Source: Candidatus Obscuribacterales bacterium
GTDB lineage: Bacteria; Cyanobacteriota; Vampirovibrionia; Obscuribacterales; Obscuribacteraceae
NCBI GenBank assembly: GCA_019752635.1
Contig: JAIELX010000025.1
Location: 1-64,000 of the forward strand
Length of the DNA stretch: 64,000 bases
Direction: 5' to 3'
Both the position numbers and the translations under genes were made by a program. Below the pieces are notes generated by a model. That model saw only the letters and a program-made list of their open reading frames with translations, searched no databases and had not been told where the DNA came from. Each line of letters opens with the position of its first letter. Position 1 is the first letter of the stretch. Below, piece by piece: positions 54,801 to 62,937 of this stretch.

Positions 54801-55787
54801 TCAGGCCGTAGTTGCCGTAGCACGCAGGGCGGGTCTGCGCGCCAATCGCTCTTCAACATCGGACAGCACACGCAATACCTGGTAGGCATTGTTGGCGTCC
54901 GTGCGCGGGCGTTGACCAGTCGTAATGCACTTGAGGAAGTGCTCGCACTCCAAATGCAGGGGTTCGGTATTCGTGTATTCGGGATACTCCACCACCATAC
55001 GTCCGGATTTGGTCAAACTGTGCAATGCCAGTTTGTTATCCGCCTGGTGATCATTCAGCACCGCAGTCTTCAGGGTGCCGTTTACAGTTAGCCGCACGAG
55101 CTTTTGCGGATCAATCCAGCTATTGCGGATTTGCCCCGGTACTCGTCTGCCGCCGCACTCGAACAACAGGTCAAGGTATGCGACATCGATCAGTCCGTCG
55201 CCTTGAGTGTCCCATCCTCCGACGCGATCAGCATCTAATTTATCGCAGTCCAGCAGATAGCTCATCATGGAAATATCGTGAGGAGCAAGGTCCCAGAGGA
55301 CGCTCCAATCGCGGCGATTGTTGTTGAAGTTCATTCGGTCGGACCGGACAAACTTCAACTCGCCCAGCTCTCCAGAAGCAATAAGGTCCTTGAGCAGATT
55401 GACCGCAGGATGATAGAGCAACAAGTGCCCGACCATCAAAACAAGGTTACGTTGAGTAGCCAGCTGGTCGAGCTCTTCGGCATGCCGAACATCCCGCGCC
55501 AGCGGCTTCTCAACATAGACGTGTTTGCCAGCAAGTAACGCCTGCCGCGCCACTTGGAAGTGACTATCGGCAGGCGTTGCTACTACTACGGCTTTTATGT
55601 CCTGATTTTGCAGGACTGCTTCAAGGCTGTCGGTGACCTCTACACCCGGGTACTCTCGTCGTACGCTCTCCAAGCGCTCGGCGCTCAGATCACAGACTAC
55701 CGAGAGAGCCCCTTGGCTCGCAAAATTGCGAACCAGGTTCTTTCCCCAGTTGCCAGTTCCTATTACAGCTACTTTCGAGGATTCCAA
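54801..55787 (-). CDS. Gfo/Idh/MocA-family oxidoreductase
   Basis: A 328-residue NAD(P)-dependent sugar dehydrogenase/oxidase-type protein from the TTG at 55787, which has GGAGCGG upstream; an in-frame upstream extension (to 55844) has no family match. The Rossmann motif VIGTGNWGKN, the EKPLARD motif (catalytic Lys of this family), and GHLLLYHPAV followed by the conserved WDLAPHDISMM are present. Members with this pattern include UDP-sugar 3-dehydrogenases of cell-surface glycan synthesis, but no glycan gene is nearby, so the substrate is not assigned. It ends before its own terminator. Confidence 0.9.
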   Translation of the reverse strand: MESSKVAVIGTGNWGKNLVRNFASQGALSVVCDLSAERLESVRREYPGVEVTDSLEAVLQNQDIKAVVVATPADSHFQVARQALLAGKHVYVEKPLARDVRHAEELDQLATQRNLVLMVGHLLLYHPAVNLLKDLIASGELGELKFVRSDRMNFNNNRRDWSVLWDLAPHDISMMSYLLDCDKLDADRVGGWDTQGDGLIDVAYLDLLFECGGRRVPGQIRNSWIDPQKLVRLTVNGTLKTAVLNDHQADNKLALHSLTKSGRMVVEYPEYTNTEPLHLECEHFLKCITTGQRPRTDANNAYQVLRVLSDVEERLARRPALRATATTA

Positions 55788-55899
55788 GATTAAGCCGCTC
55801 CGTCGGACAGCGATAAGAAATGCCCATGAATACCAGGCAAGCAAACAATACCATTACTCTAGCCGAAGCTGAGCTAGTATTGTGTACGTGCCGAGGATA

Positions 55900-56184
55900 C
55901 TAGCGCGATTTCTTATTAACGGCTTCGCTAAATTCCTTACCGACCCGGAAACCAGCAACTCTCTTTGCAGGGATATTGATGGGCTCGTTGGTCTTAGGAT
56001 TACGTCCAGTGCGCGCCTTTCTTTGGCGTGCTTCAAATGTACCGAAGCCTACCAGGGTAACTTTGTCGCCCCCTGCGACCGACTTAACGATCGTTTCCAT
56101 CATGCAATTGATGACGGTTTCGGCATCCTTCTTGGTGGTGCCGGCTTCTTTCGATACAACGTCAACCAAATCAGCTTTGTTCAA
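55900..56184 (-). CDS. HU-family DNA-binding protein
   Basis: 94 residues, normal for HU. All family features are present: the N-terminal dimerising helices (MNKADLVDVVSKEAGTTKKD), then VTLVGFGTFEARQR, the DNA-wrapping arm with GRNPKTNEPINIPAKRV including the conserved Pro (NIPAKR), and FRVGKEFSEAVN at the end. The start is TTG at 56184, since the conserved Met position is TTG and GGAG precedes it by about 12 bases. HU shapes the nucleoid. It resembles the partial HU at position 1-47. Confidence 0.97.
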   Translation of the reverse strand: MNKADLVDVVSKEAGTTKKDAETVINCMMETIVKSVAGGDKVTLVGFGTFEARQRKARTGRNPKTNEPINIPAKRVAGFRVGKEFSEAVNKKSR

Positions 56185-56328
56185 GGCAGTTCAACTCCAC
56201 TTCTTGTCCGACTTATAAATTAAAGGTTTCCTGTATGCCGCTCGCTCACTGGGTCTCGATATTCGTCGAGTCGTTAGGTGCTTTGAAGCGTATTCCCCAA
56301 ATCACATTGCCAACGAGCCGCAACGGCA

Positions 56329-56363
56329 TTGTGGTGGCTTTAAGACAGCTTATGCTAGCATAA
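56329..56363 (+). promoter_or_regulatory. Promoter with 14-bp palindrome upstream of alr
   Basis: -35 TTGTGG (56329-56334), a 16-bp spacer and -10 TATGCT (56351-56356). The -10 lies inside the perfect palindrome TTATGCTAGCATAA (56350-56363). A repressor binding there would block the promoter (inference). Confidence 0.5.
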
Positions 56364-56403
56364 ACTTAGGTTCTGAAAACCTTTGAAACACGAGAAGTTA
56401 CTA

Positions 56404-57579
56404 ATGCTTGCGCACCGTCAACCAATTGTCGCTTCGGTGAGAAGGGATGCCTGGGTTGAAGTTGACCTCAATTCAGTTGAGCGCAACGTCGCGATAATTC
56501 GTTCCTGGTTAAATCCCGGAACCCGTCTGATGGGCGTTGTTAAGAGCGACGCCTATGGTCATGGCGCACCCGGACTGGCTGACGTCCTCACCGCGTGCGG
56601 CGCGGACTGGCTTGGGATAGCGTCTGTTGACGAGGGCTGTCAACTGCGCGCAGCTGGCGTGAGGGTTCCCGTGCTTTTGCTCAGCCCGTGTCCTTCTTGG
56701 GCGATTCCCGCCGCGTTGGACAGCGAGTTGACGCTCACCGTAACTAGCCCCGGGCAGGTAGACGACATAGCAGGCATGTGTCGGCGGCAGAATCGCATAG
56801 CTAGCGTGCATCTTAAAATAGATAGCGGTATGCATCGTTTAGGCGTGAGTTCAACGCAACTCCCCGTAGTGCTGGAGCGGCTGCAGAGCAATCGCGAGGT
56901 ACGACTTAGCGGTGTGTTTACGCACTTTGCAAAGGCCGACGAACCCGAATTCACTAAATTGCAAGCTTCCGAGTTTGACGTTGCGATCCAGACTATAAGG
57001 AATGCAAATTTCTCTCCCGGTATGGTGCACATGGCATCCGGGGAAGCGGCTCGGCGATTTCCTGAAATGCATCGCGATATGGTGCGGGTAGGACTGTACC
57101 TGTACGGCCTTGAGGCTCGGACTGTATCGGATGTCGTGCACCCGGCCATGTCGGTTCGGGCACGAATTAATCATATTCAGCACATAGCAAGCGGCGAATC
57201 GGTTGGCTACAATTTGACCTGGACGGCGGAGCGGCCTACGAAGATTGCTTCGATTCCAGTGGGCTACGCCGACGGAATTGATCGCGGACTTTCCAATCGC
57301 ATCTCCGGCTCTCTCCTTGGCAAGAGGATCCCGCAGATTGGTTTGATCAGCATGGATCAAATGCTGTTTGACATCACTGACCTGCCGGATGTGGAGGAGG
57401 GCGACATTGTTACGTTGATTGGTGCCGACGAAAACCAGTACCTGTCTTTGTCCGAGTGGGCCGGTTTACTCGATACCATTACCTATGAGCTGTGCTGTCG
57501 CCTGAGAGCACGAATGCCGAGAGTCTATACCAGGCAATTCCAGGAATCTGATTCTGGAAGCGGAGCAAATTCAAGTTGA
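56404..57579 (+). CDS. alr: Alanine racemase
   Basis: PLP enzyme interconverting L- and D-alanine for peptidoglycan. The PLP lysine is K47 in VVKSDAYGHG; the second catalytic residue, Tyr, is Y269 in GESVGYN. HLKIDSGMHRLGV and the C-terminal MDQMLFDITD are also family motifs. 391 residues from ATG 56404, which has GAGAAG at eight bases; TTG 56383 would add seven residues. The C-terminus ends in a Ser/Gly tail. Its stop overlaps the nadD start (TTGA at 57576-57579), so the two genes are coupled. Confidence 0.97.
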   Translation: MLAHRQPIVASVRRDAWVEVDLNSVERNVAIIRSWLNPGTRLMGVVKSDAYGHGAPGLADVLTACGADWLGIASVDEGCQLRAAGVRVPVLLLSPCPSWAIPAALDSELTLTVTSPGQVDDIAGMCRRQNRIASVHLKIDSGMHRLGVSSTQLPVVLERLQSNREVRLSGVFTHFAKADEPEFTKLQASEFDVAIQTIRNANFSPGMVHMASGEAARRFPEMHRDMVRVGLYLYGLEARTVSDVVHPAMSVRARINHIQHIASGESVGYNLTWTAERPTKIASIPVGYADGIDRGLSNRISGSLLGKRIPQIGLISMDQMLFDITDLPDVEEGDIVTLIGADENQYLSLSEWAGLLDTITYELCCRLRARMPRVYTRQFQESDSGSGANSS

Positions 57580-58205
57580 CCGGAACCGAAAATCAAGTTC
57601 GCGATATTGGTATTTTTTGCGGCACATTTAACCCGATTCATTGGGGGCATCTGCTGCTGGCGGACTACGCCCGCGACCAATTCAAGTTGGATAAAGTCAT
57701 CATTGTCACTAGCGCGATTCCGCCCCATCGCAGTGAAGACATTCTGGATGCGCACTTCCGCCACGAGATGGTCAAAGTTGCGTGCAAGGGCAGCCCTTAT
57801 TTTGAGCCTTCGAGTATTGAGTTGGAGCGCACGGGCCCTTCGTATACAGTTGACACGTTGCGCCACTTTTCCAAGATCTTCCCTGATGCTCGTTTGAATC
57901 TGATTCTTGGACAGGACAACTTGTCCCAGCTGAAAACCTGGCACGAACCGGATGTACTATTTTCGCTGTGCCGCATATTAGTCGCGTCGCGTCACAGTGT
58001 CATCACCCCGGCCGAGATCGCGGGGGACTTGCCTGCTGGTACAAGGGTTTCCGTGATCGACTTTCCAAACATCCCCGTGTCAAGCTCGATGGTGCGCCAG
58101 CGAATACGCGAAGGGCGTAGCGTCAGATTCCTTGTGAGTCCTGCTGTGCACGAACTGCTAATGGACAGTCGACACACAAAGTCGTTGCAAACAAGCGCAA
58201 AATAG
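57576..58205 (+). CDS. nadD: Nicotinate-nucleotide adenylyltransferase
   Basis: NadD makes deamido-NAD+ from nicotinate mononucleotide and ATP in NAD synthesis. The 209-residue protein has the nucleotidyltransferase motif GTFNPIHWGHL with the catalytic HxGH, SAIPPHR, and the C-terminal SSSMVRQRIREG in place of ISSTxIR. The start is TTG at 57576, inside the last codon of alr (TTGA overlap), with GGAG upstream. It is followed by yqeK, the common partner in Firmicutes and others. Confidence 0.95.
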   Translation: MTGTENQVRDIGIFCGTFNPIHWGHLLLADYARDQFKLDKVIIVTSAIPPHRSEDILDAHFRHEMVKVACKGSPYFEPSSIELERTGPSYTVDTLRHFSKIFPDARLNLILGQDNLSQLKTWHEPDVLFSLCRILVASRHSVITPAEIAGDLPAGTRVSVIDFPNIPVSSSMVRQRIREGRSVRFLVSPAVHELLMDSRHTKSLQTSAK

Positions 58206-58229
58206 CGTGTCTGGAGGGGGCGGTTAGCG

Positions 58230-58841
58230 ATGAGTAGCAAGTGCGCCGGCGTTCCGGAGACTTTGAATTTGACCGTTGCCGCTGATTGGGTTCGCGGACG
58301 CATATCGAAAAAACGATTTGAACATGTGCGCGGAGTTGTCGCGGTTGCCGAAGTGCTTGCTACCAAGCACGGTTGCGATGTGTACCAGGCACAATTGGCA
58401 AGTTGGTTGCACGATTGCTGCAAAGAAGTAAAGGATTCCACTCTCATTGTCATGGCCGATGAGATGGGAATCGAAACGGACGAGCACACTCGCGCTCGCG
58501 GACATTTGCTTCATGGACCCGTGGCGGCAGCAGTGGTGGCACGGGAATTTGGTATTACCAACCGCGAGTTGTTGGATGCGATTGCCGAGCACACCATGGG
58601 CAATGCCCCGATGTGCCCGCTGTCCGAAGTTGTGTACATGGCTGATTGTTTGGAAGAAGGACGCTCAGCTGAGTACAGAGCCGCGATTTGGCAAGAGTTG
58701 GAAAAGGACGGCGTGTTCAACATGGCCGCCGGGTTGGTGGCGGCGATGAACCTTTGTATTCAAGACTTGATCGAAACCAAACGACCAATTCATCCCAAGA
58801 CCGTACACGTAAGAAACTACTACCTGAATCGAATGCTTTGA
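58230..58841 (+). CDS. yqeK: YqeK-type HD-domain Ap4A hydrolase
   Basis: 203 residues. HD-superfamily phosphohydrolase of the YqeK group, which cleaves diadenosine tetraphosphate symmetrically. The metal-binding H-HD-D arrangement is visible: KRFEHVRGV (His), ASWLHDCCKE (HD), HGPVAAAV (His), and YMADCLEEGR near the end. GGAGGGGGCGG lies seven bases before the ATG. It follows nadD by 24 bp, as in many bacteria, but the usual third gene, rsfS, is not next; an unknown protein follows. Confidence 0.92.
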   Translation: MSSKCAGVPETLNLTVAADWVRGRISKKRFEHVRGVVAVAEVLATKHGCDVYQAQLASWLHDCCKEVKDSTLIVMADEMGIETDEHTRARGHLLHGPVAAAVVAREFGITNRELLDAIAEHTMGNAPMCPLSEVVYMADCLEEGRSAEYRAAIWQELEKDGVFNMAAGLVAAMNLCIQDLIETKRPIHPKTVHVRNYYLNRML

Positions 58842-58988
58842 GCTGGAGCTGTTTGTTCGCTGTCCGGTAGCGCCGGCGCCCCTGTCGGCACGGGACGCAG
58901 CGAATGTAATTTCAGTGCTCTTGAACGCCATGAAATCGGTTGGTATGCTTGAGCTAACGGATGCAGTTGCTACTCTGGAGAATGCTTA

Positions 58989-59753
58989 GTGTCAGTCGCC
59001 GGCGAACCCGAGTCAGATCAGGAGACTGAAGAACAGTCGTCTAATCTCTCACGGTCGGAACCGCCTGCGAAATCGGCTGAGCAAAACGCTGTGCCGTCGC
59101 CGGCAGAACAGTTACCCCCTGATGATTCCGTCGAGCCCGCGCAAGTCTCCGCACAATCGGCCGAGCAGGTCGCTGATGAATCCGTTTTGCAAGCGAACTT
59201 CGGCGGGAGTTCCGACCTGCGGATCGACCAAAATGAAACCGAAACGCAAACATCTGATCGCAGGCGGGCGAGAGTCGCCAGGGTTGACGATCAGGAAATG
59301 TCGATCATTGAGAAGCTTGGCGTGGAAGATTTGCATAAAACCTACGTGCTGATGAACGGTCGCGAATTCGCCGCAGCCGGCAAGGAAATTCCCGTTGCCG
59401 AATTCGATGATTTCGGCCTGGTGATGCATAATCCTGATCATCCGCTCTCGAATGAATCGGTTCCTGAGATCATTGCTACTCGACATGATGAGCATGGTAT
59501 CGTTCTGGACGAGCTAGGCGAGAAGCGCAAAATAATCGGTGCGCGGTATCACGGACGCGAAATCTATTGGCACAAAGACATTGTCCCCGAAACCACCAGA
59601 CACTTCATTGCCTGGTATGACGACGACTGGAAAGCTTACGGCTTGTACCTGGAAGACGTGCGTCTGAACGTAGACATCGTGCTGAAACTGCGCGCACGCA
59701 CCTTGAACGGTGAGCTAGCCATGTTCTCCGAACTTCGCACGGAGCCGCTTTAG
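58989..59753 (+). CDS. Hypothetical protein with disordered N-terminus
   Basis: 254 residues from GTG 58989, with GGAG eight bases upstream. The first 85 residues are Glu/Ser/Pro/Gln-rich and disordered; an Arg-rich stretch SDRRRARVARVDD (about 95) separates them from a mixed alpha/beta region with IIEKLGVEDLHKTYVLMNGREF, PEIIATRHDEHGIVLDEL and the aromatic HFIAWYDDDWKAYGLYLED. The family is not recognised. It follows yqeK in the same direction where rsfS is expected, but shows no RsfS motifs. It is convergent with the next gene and overlaps it by four bases. Confidence 0.7.
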   Translation: MSVAGEPESDQETEEQSSNLSRSEPPAKSAEQNAVPSPAEQLPPDDSVEPAQVSAQSAEQVADESVLQANFGGSSDLRIDQNETETQTSDRRRARVARVDDQEMSIIEKLGVEDLHKTYVLMNGREFAAAGKEIPVAEFDDFGLVMHNPDHPLSNESVPEIIATRHDEHGIVLDELGEKRKIIGARYHGREIYWHKDIVPETTRHFIAWYDDDWKAYGLYLEDVRLNVDIVLKLRARTLNGELAMFSELRTEPL

Positions 59754-60088
59754 TGCAGAGTGAAAAAAGAGTCCGCTGCTAGATACACAATGCTCGCCGA
59801 GTTGGCCGCTGTGGCCGCAATCAGGCAGCGTTTCACCGCGTGTCGTTCCAGTAGGCACAAGACTGCTGTTTCAACGAGAAACGAGTAAGTGAAAAACAGC
59901 ATTAACCCCAGAATCTTTGCGCTGCTAATGTAAGGACCCAACCCGAGCATCAATCCAATGAACGTAGCGAAGTTGATCACCAACGCGTCAAGAAAGCAGG
60001 TAGGTAAATTTCCCCACTTAACTAGACGCAGCGCGATGACCTCGATTGCAAGGACTGGAAAAAAATTGAATACGTAAAAATCTGGCAT
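59750..60088 (-). CDS. Small multi-pass membrane protein
   Basis: 112 residues with three to four hydrophobic helices (FYVFNFFPVLAIEVIALRL, LPTCFLDALVINFATFIGLMLGLG, ILGLMLFFTYSFLVETAVLCLL, a fourth near the end). It has no recognised family. The stop codon overlaps that of the convergent upstream gene. A strong Shine-Dalgarno is not visible. Confidence 0.6.
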   Translation of the reverse strand: MPDFYVFNFFPVLAIEVIALRLVKWGNLPTCFLDALVINFATFIGLMLGLGPYISSAKILGLMLFFTYSFLVETAVLCLLERHAVKRCLIAATAANSASIVYLAADSFFTLH

Positions 60089-60273
60089 GGATGTCGGGTA
60101 ACTACTGTCTTGACAGAATAATACAGCATTTCCAGGTTATAACATCCTCGATATCCGCCGTTTTGAGGATGCTTGAATCAGCCATAGTGCTTATCCTGTA
60201 TTTAGGGAATATTCTCTCCAGCGGAAAATCTTGGGATTTTTCGACAATCAGATCCGGTCTTACGGGCGGCTGC

Positions 60274-60558
60274 ATGGACAACAAAGAACCACCGCTTGGT
60301 AATGCGCCTTCGCCGTTGGCGAAAAAGAGTTCCGATTTTCATATTGGAGCCGACAGCCATCCCTCTCTGGTACTTGTGTATGGACGAAAACTCGTCCAGT
60401 TTGCACTGGACTCACTTGACGGCAAGAATAATGGTTTGCCGCTATGCCATCGTCACGTAGTGTCTTCGCGTGAGAAATGTCTAGTGTGCGAGTTGATCAA
60501 TGATATCAAGGTCGAACTTGCGCGCAGGGACGCCAACCCGGAAAGTTTTGACGACTAA
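60274..60558 (+). CDS. Small protein with C-x-x-H / C-x-x-C zinc-ribbon-like motif
   Basis: 94 residues from the ATG at 60274 (weak GGGCGG upstream). The N-terminal part is polar. Near the C-terminus are LCHRH and, ten residues on, CLVC, giving a likely Zn-binding C-x-x-H and C-x-x-C pair. The frame is open upstream to 60091, but those codons look non-protein-like. The family is unknown; the zinc-ribbon reading is inference. Confidence 0.5.
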   Translation: MDNKEPPLGNAPSPLAKKSSDFHIGADSHPSLVLVYGRKLVQFALDSLDGKNNGLPLCHRHVVSSREKCLVCELINDIKVELARRDANPESFDD

Positions 60559-60572
60559 GGGCCTGTTTACAG

Positions 60573-60830
60573 CTAGGTCAGCGGTGTCGAAGGTGGTGGC
60601 TGCGCGCCGGGTGATTCTTGCTGTGGCGGCCCGACCTTCTTTGAAGAATCCAGCTTGGCCAGTAGCAACATAAGCAATCCGAACACGCCCATAACGGAAC
60701 CCCAACACAGATTCAAGTTGACAGTTTGCGTCCCAACCGTCGTCGCTACAGGTTGGAGCAGTCCGGTGGCTACTAACGTGAGCGCGTTTAGCAAAAAGAA
60801 CCAACCGATTGCCAGCCTAAGGTCAAACAT
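60573..60830 (-). CDS. Small two-pass membrane protein
   Basis: 85 residues. Two hydrophobic helices (RLAIGWFFLLNALTLVATGLL; LCWGSVMGVFGLLMLLLA), then a Pro/Gln-rich cytoplasmic or periplasmic tail. Its ATG at 60830 lies four bases after the symporter stop, and the ribosome binding site is within the symporter's last codons, so it is co-translated with it. It resembles small auxiliary membrane subunits of symporters, but no partnership is proven. Confidence 0.65.
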   Translation of the reverse strand: MFDLRLAIGWFFLLNALTLVATGLLQPVATTVGTQTVNLNLCWGSVMGVFGLLMLLLAKLDSSKKVGPPQQESPGAQPPPSTPLT

Positions 60831-60834
60831 TTGA

Positions 60835-62448
60835 TCACCAGAAGAGTAGATTGCATGCCAGAGTGATCACCGAAATGATCACCGCGAGAATTACCGGGCG
60901 TTTGTACCATCGCATCGCCCCTGCATCGATCACCGGACCCGTTCCCCAGACCAGCCCTTGTAGCTCCTCAATCGGTTTCGGTTTAGTGAATATTGAAACC
61001 AAAATTGTAATCAGGAAACATGCCAACCACGCAATAAATGCTCTCCAGAAGTTTCCTGCCATGGGGGATGAATAGTGCAGTATTCCCTGATTGGTCATTG
61101 CCCACTGGATTGCTGCTGCGCCGGTGCCGGAAAGCAAACCGACAAATGCGCCGGTTGGAGTTGCGCGCCTCCAAAACATACCGAGTAAGAATGTGGCGAA
61201 CACCGGAGCGTTGAAGAAGGAAAAGATGCTTTGCATGTAGTCCATTATGCTCGGCGCACCCATGACGAAATAGGCCGTGGCAATGCTCACAAGGATTCCG
61301 ACGCCGGTCGCCAGTCGACCCATCATGATGTAGTGCGCATCGCTTTCCGATTTTGCAAAGTAATTCTTGTAGATATCGTAAGTGAATACGGTGTTAAATG
61401 CGGTGATGTTTCCGGCCATGCCGGACATGAAACTTGCCAGCATCGCCGTCAATCCCAAACCTAGCATGCCAGTCGGATAGAACTTTCCGAGCAATAGTGG
61501 TAAGGCCATGTCGTACCGCATATTAGGATCTGCGGCGATGTGACCAAGCTGCGGAAAAAATCCGAGCGCAATCATTCCCGGCAGCACTGTTATCGCAGGA
61601 AACAGTACCTTGGGAAATGCTGCAATCAATGGTGTGCGCTGTGCTGCGGGTAAGTTCTCTGCGGCCAGGGCGCGTTGAATCACCAGAAAGTCTGTGCACC
61701 AATATCCGAATGAAAGCACGAATCCCAGACCGGACACGATACCAATCCAGTCTATTCCCATCGGATTAGCAGTGGAGGCCGTATGCGCCCACAGATTCGT
61801 AAATCCGTGCGGTAGTTTGGTAGTCAGTGCGGACCATCCGCCCAGGTTGATGTAGCCGATTGCGGCAAGCGGCAAAAATCCGAACACCACTAAAAAGAAT
61901 TGTAGTACTTCGTTGTAGATCGACGAGGTCAGTCCGCCCAACGCAGTGTATGCAAGCACAACCGCTGCTGAAACCCAGATGGATGCCGTCATGTCCCACC
62001 CGAGCAACAGCTTGAATACAATAGCCATCGCATACATGTTTATGCCGGACATCAACACGGTCATTATCGCAAATGATATCGCATTCAGTGCCCTGGTCGG
62101 TTCGTTGAAACGCCGCTTAAGGTATTCAGGAACGCTCTTGATCCGTGATCCGTAATAAAACGGCATCATGAAAATCGCCAGGAACAGCATCGCTGGAATG
62201 GCCCCGACCCAATAGAAGTGGGCGGTCATGATACCGTATTCGGCGCCATTGCCAGCCATCCCCATCACCTCGATTGCGCCGAGGTTGGCGGATAGAAATG
62301 CAAGTCCTGTTATCCACCCGGGAATCGCTCGCCCGGAAAGAAAAAAGTCTTCGCTGCTGACCACCTGTTTCTTTAGAGAGAAACCGATTCCCAGAACGAA
62401 GACAAAATAGATCGCGATGATTAGGTAATCAACAAAACCCGCTTGCAA
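60835..62448 (-). CDS. Sodium:solute symporter (SSS family)
   Basis: 537 residues, about 13-14 membrane helices. Family motifs: SSEDFFLSGRAIPGWITGLAFLSANLGAIEVMG in helix one region, SVPEYLKRRFN, and ALGGLTSSIYNEVLQFFLVV (sodium-site region). It is close to the glucose/galactose-type SSS transporters, which carry sugars with Na+; the sugar is not fixed. The start is TTG at 62448 with AGAGG five bases before. It is twelve bases after ssb on the same strand and is followed by a small membrane protein, forming a three-gene operon. Confidence 0.92.
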   Translation of the reverse strand: MQAGFVDYLIIAIYFVFVLGIGFSLKKQVVSSEDFFLSGRAIPGWITGLAFLSANLGAIEVMGMAGNGAEYGIMTAHFYWVGAIPAMLFLAIFMMPFYYGSRIKSVPEYLKRRFNEPTRALNAISFAIMTVLMSGINMYAMAIVFKLLLGWDMTASIWVSAAVVLAYTALGGLTSSIYNEVLQFFLVVFGFLPLAAIGYINLGGWSALTTKLPHGFTNLWAHTASTANPMGIDWIGIVSGLGFVLSFGYWCTDFLVIQRALAAENLPAAQRTPLIAAFPKVLFPAITVLPGMIALGFFPQLGHIAADPNMRYDMALPLLLGKFYPTGMLGLGLTAMLASFMSGMAGNITAFNTVFTYDIYKNYFAKSESDAHYIMMGRLATGVGILVSIATAYFVMGAPSIMDYMQSIFSFFNAPVFATFLLGMFWRRATPTGAFVGLLSGTGAAAIQWAMTNQGILHYSSPMAGNFWRAFIAWLACFLITILVSIFTKPKPIEELQGLVWGTGPVIDAGAMRWYKRPVILAVIISVITLACNLLFW

Positions 62449-62460
62449 GCGAACCTCTGG

Positions 62461-62817
62461 TTAGTCGAAGTCCGATGCAGTCGGTATGCTGTCGGCTGGC
62501 CTGTTGTCGCCTTTATTGTCCAACAAGCGCAGATTCTGACCGTTAACGAACGGCCTTGCGTGCTTAACTCCACCGTCGTCGGTCCAGCTGCTGAAATCAA
62601 GCCGTCCTTCCACCCCTACCAGACGCCCTTTGCGAACATACTCGCCGGCGAACTCCGCCTGACGTCCCCAAAGTTCAATATCGAACCAATCGGTTTCGCG
62701 TTCCTTAGTCGGTCTGTTTACAGCAACACTGAATGTGGTCTTTACGCGACCCGACTCGAAATAACGCATTTCGGGGTCCTTTCCCACTCTGCCGACAAGC
62801 ATAACTGCATTCACCAT
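62461..62817 (-). CDS. ssb: Single-stranded DNA-binding protein (short type)
   Basis: 118 residues, an OB-fold SSB with VNAVMLVGRVGKDPEMRY at the start and the conserved TDWFDIELWGRQAEFAGEYVRKGRLVGVEGRL. The usual long Gly-rich linker is very short and the acidic tip D-D-D-I-P-F, which binds repair partners, is replaced by an end of the type ASDFD. It may be a specialised or accessory SSB rather than the main one. GGGGG precedes the ATG at nine bases. It heads an operon with the sodium symporter, an unusual neighbour. Confidence 0.93.
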   Translation of the reverse strand: MVNAVMLVGRVGKDPEMRYFESGRVKTTFSVAVNRPTKERETDWFDIELWGRQAEFAGEYVRKGRLVGVEGRLDFSSWTDDGGVKHARPFVNGQNLRLLDNKGDNRPADSIPTASDFD

Positions 62818-62937
62818 GGAAAAACCCCCGCGAATACTTGCAACGTGTAAATAACCTCGAAATTATCCGACATGAATGGACCAGAGTGATCAACAATTTT
62901 GTTTTGAAAATTCTTTCCTGACGCCGAGGAAGTGGAA

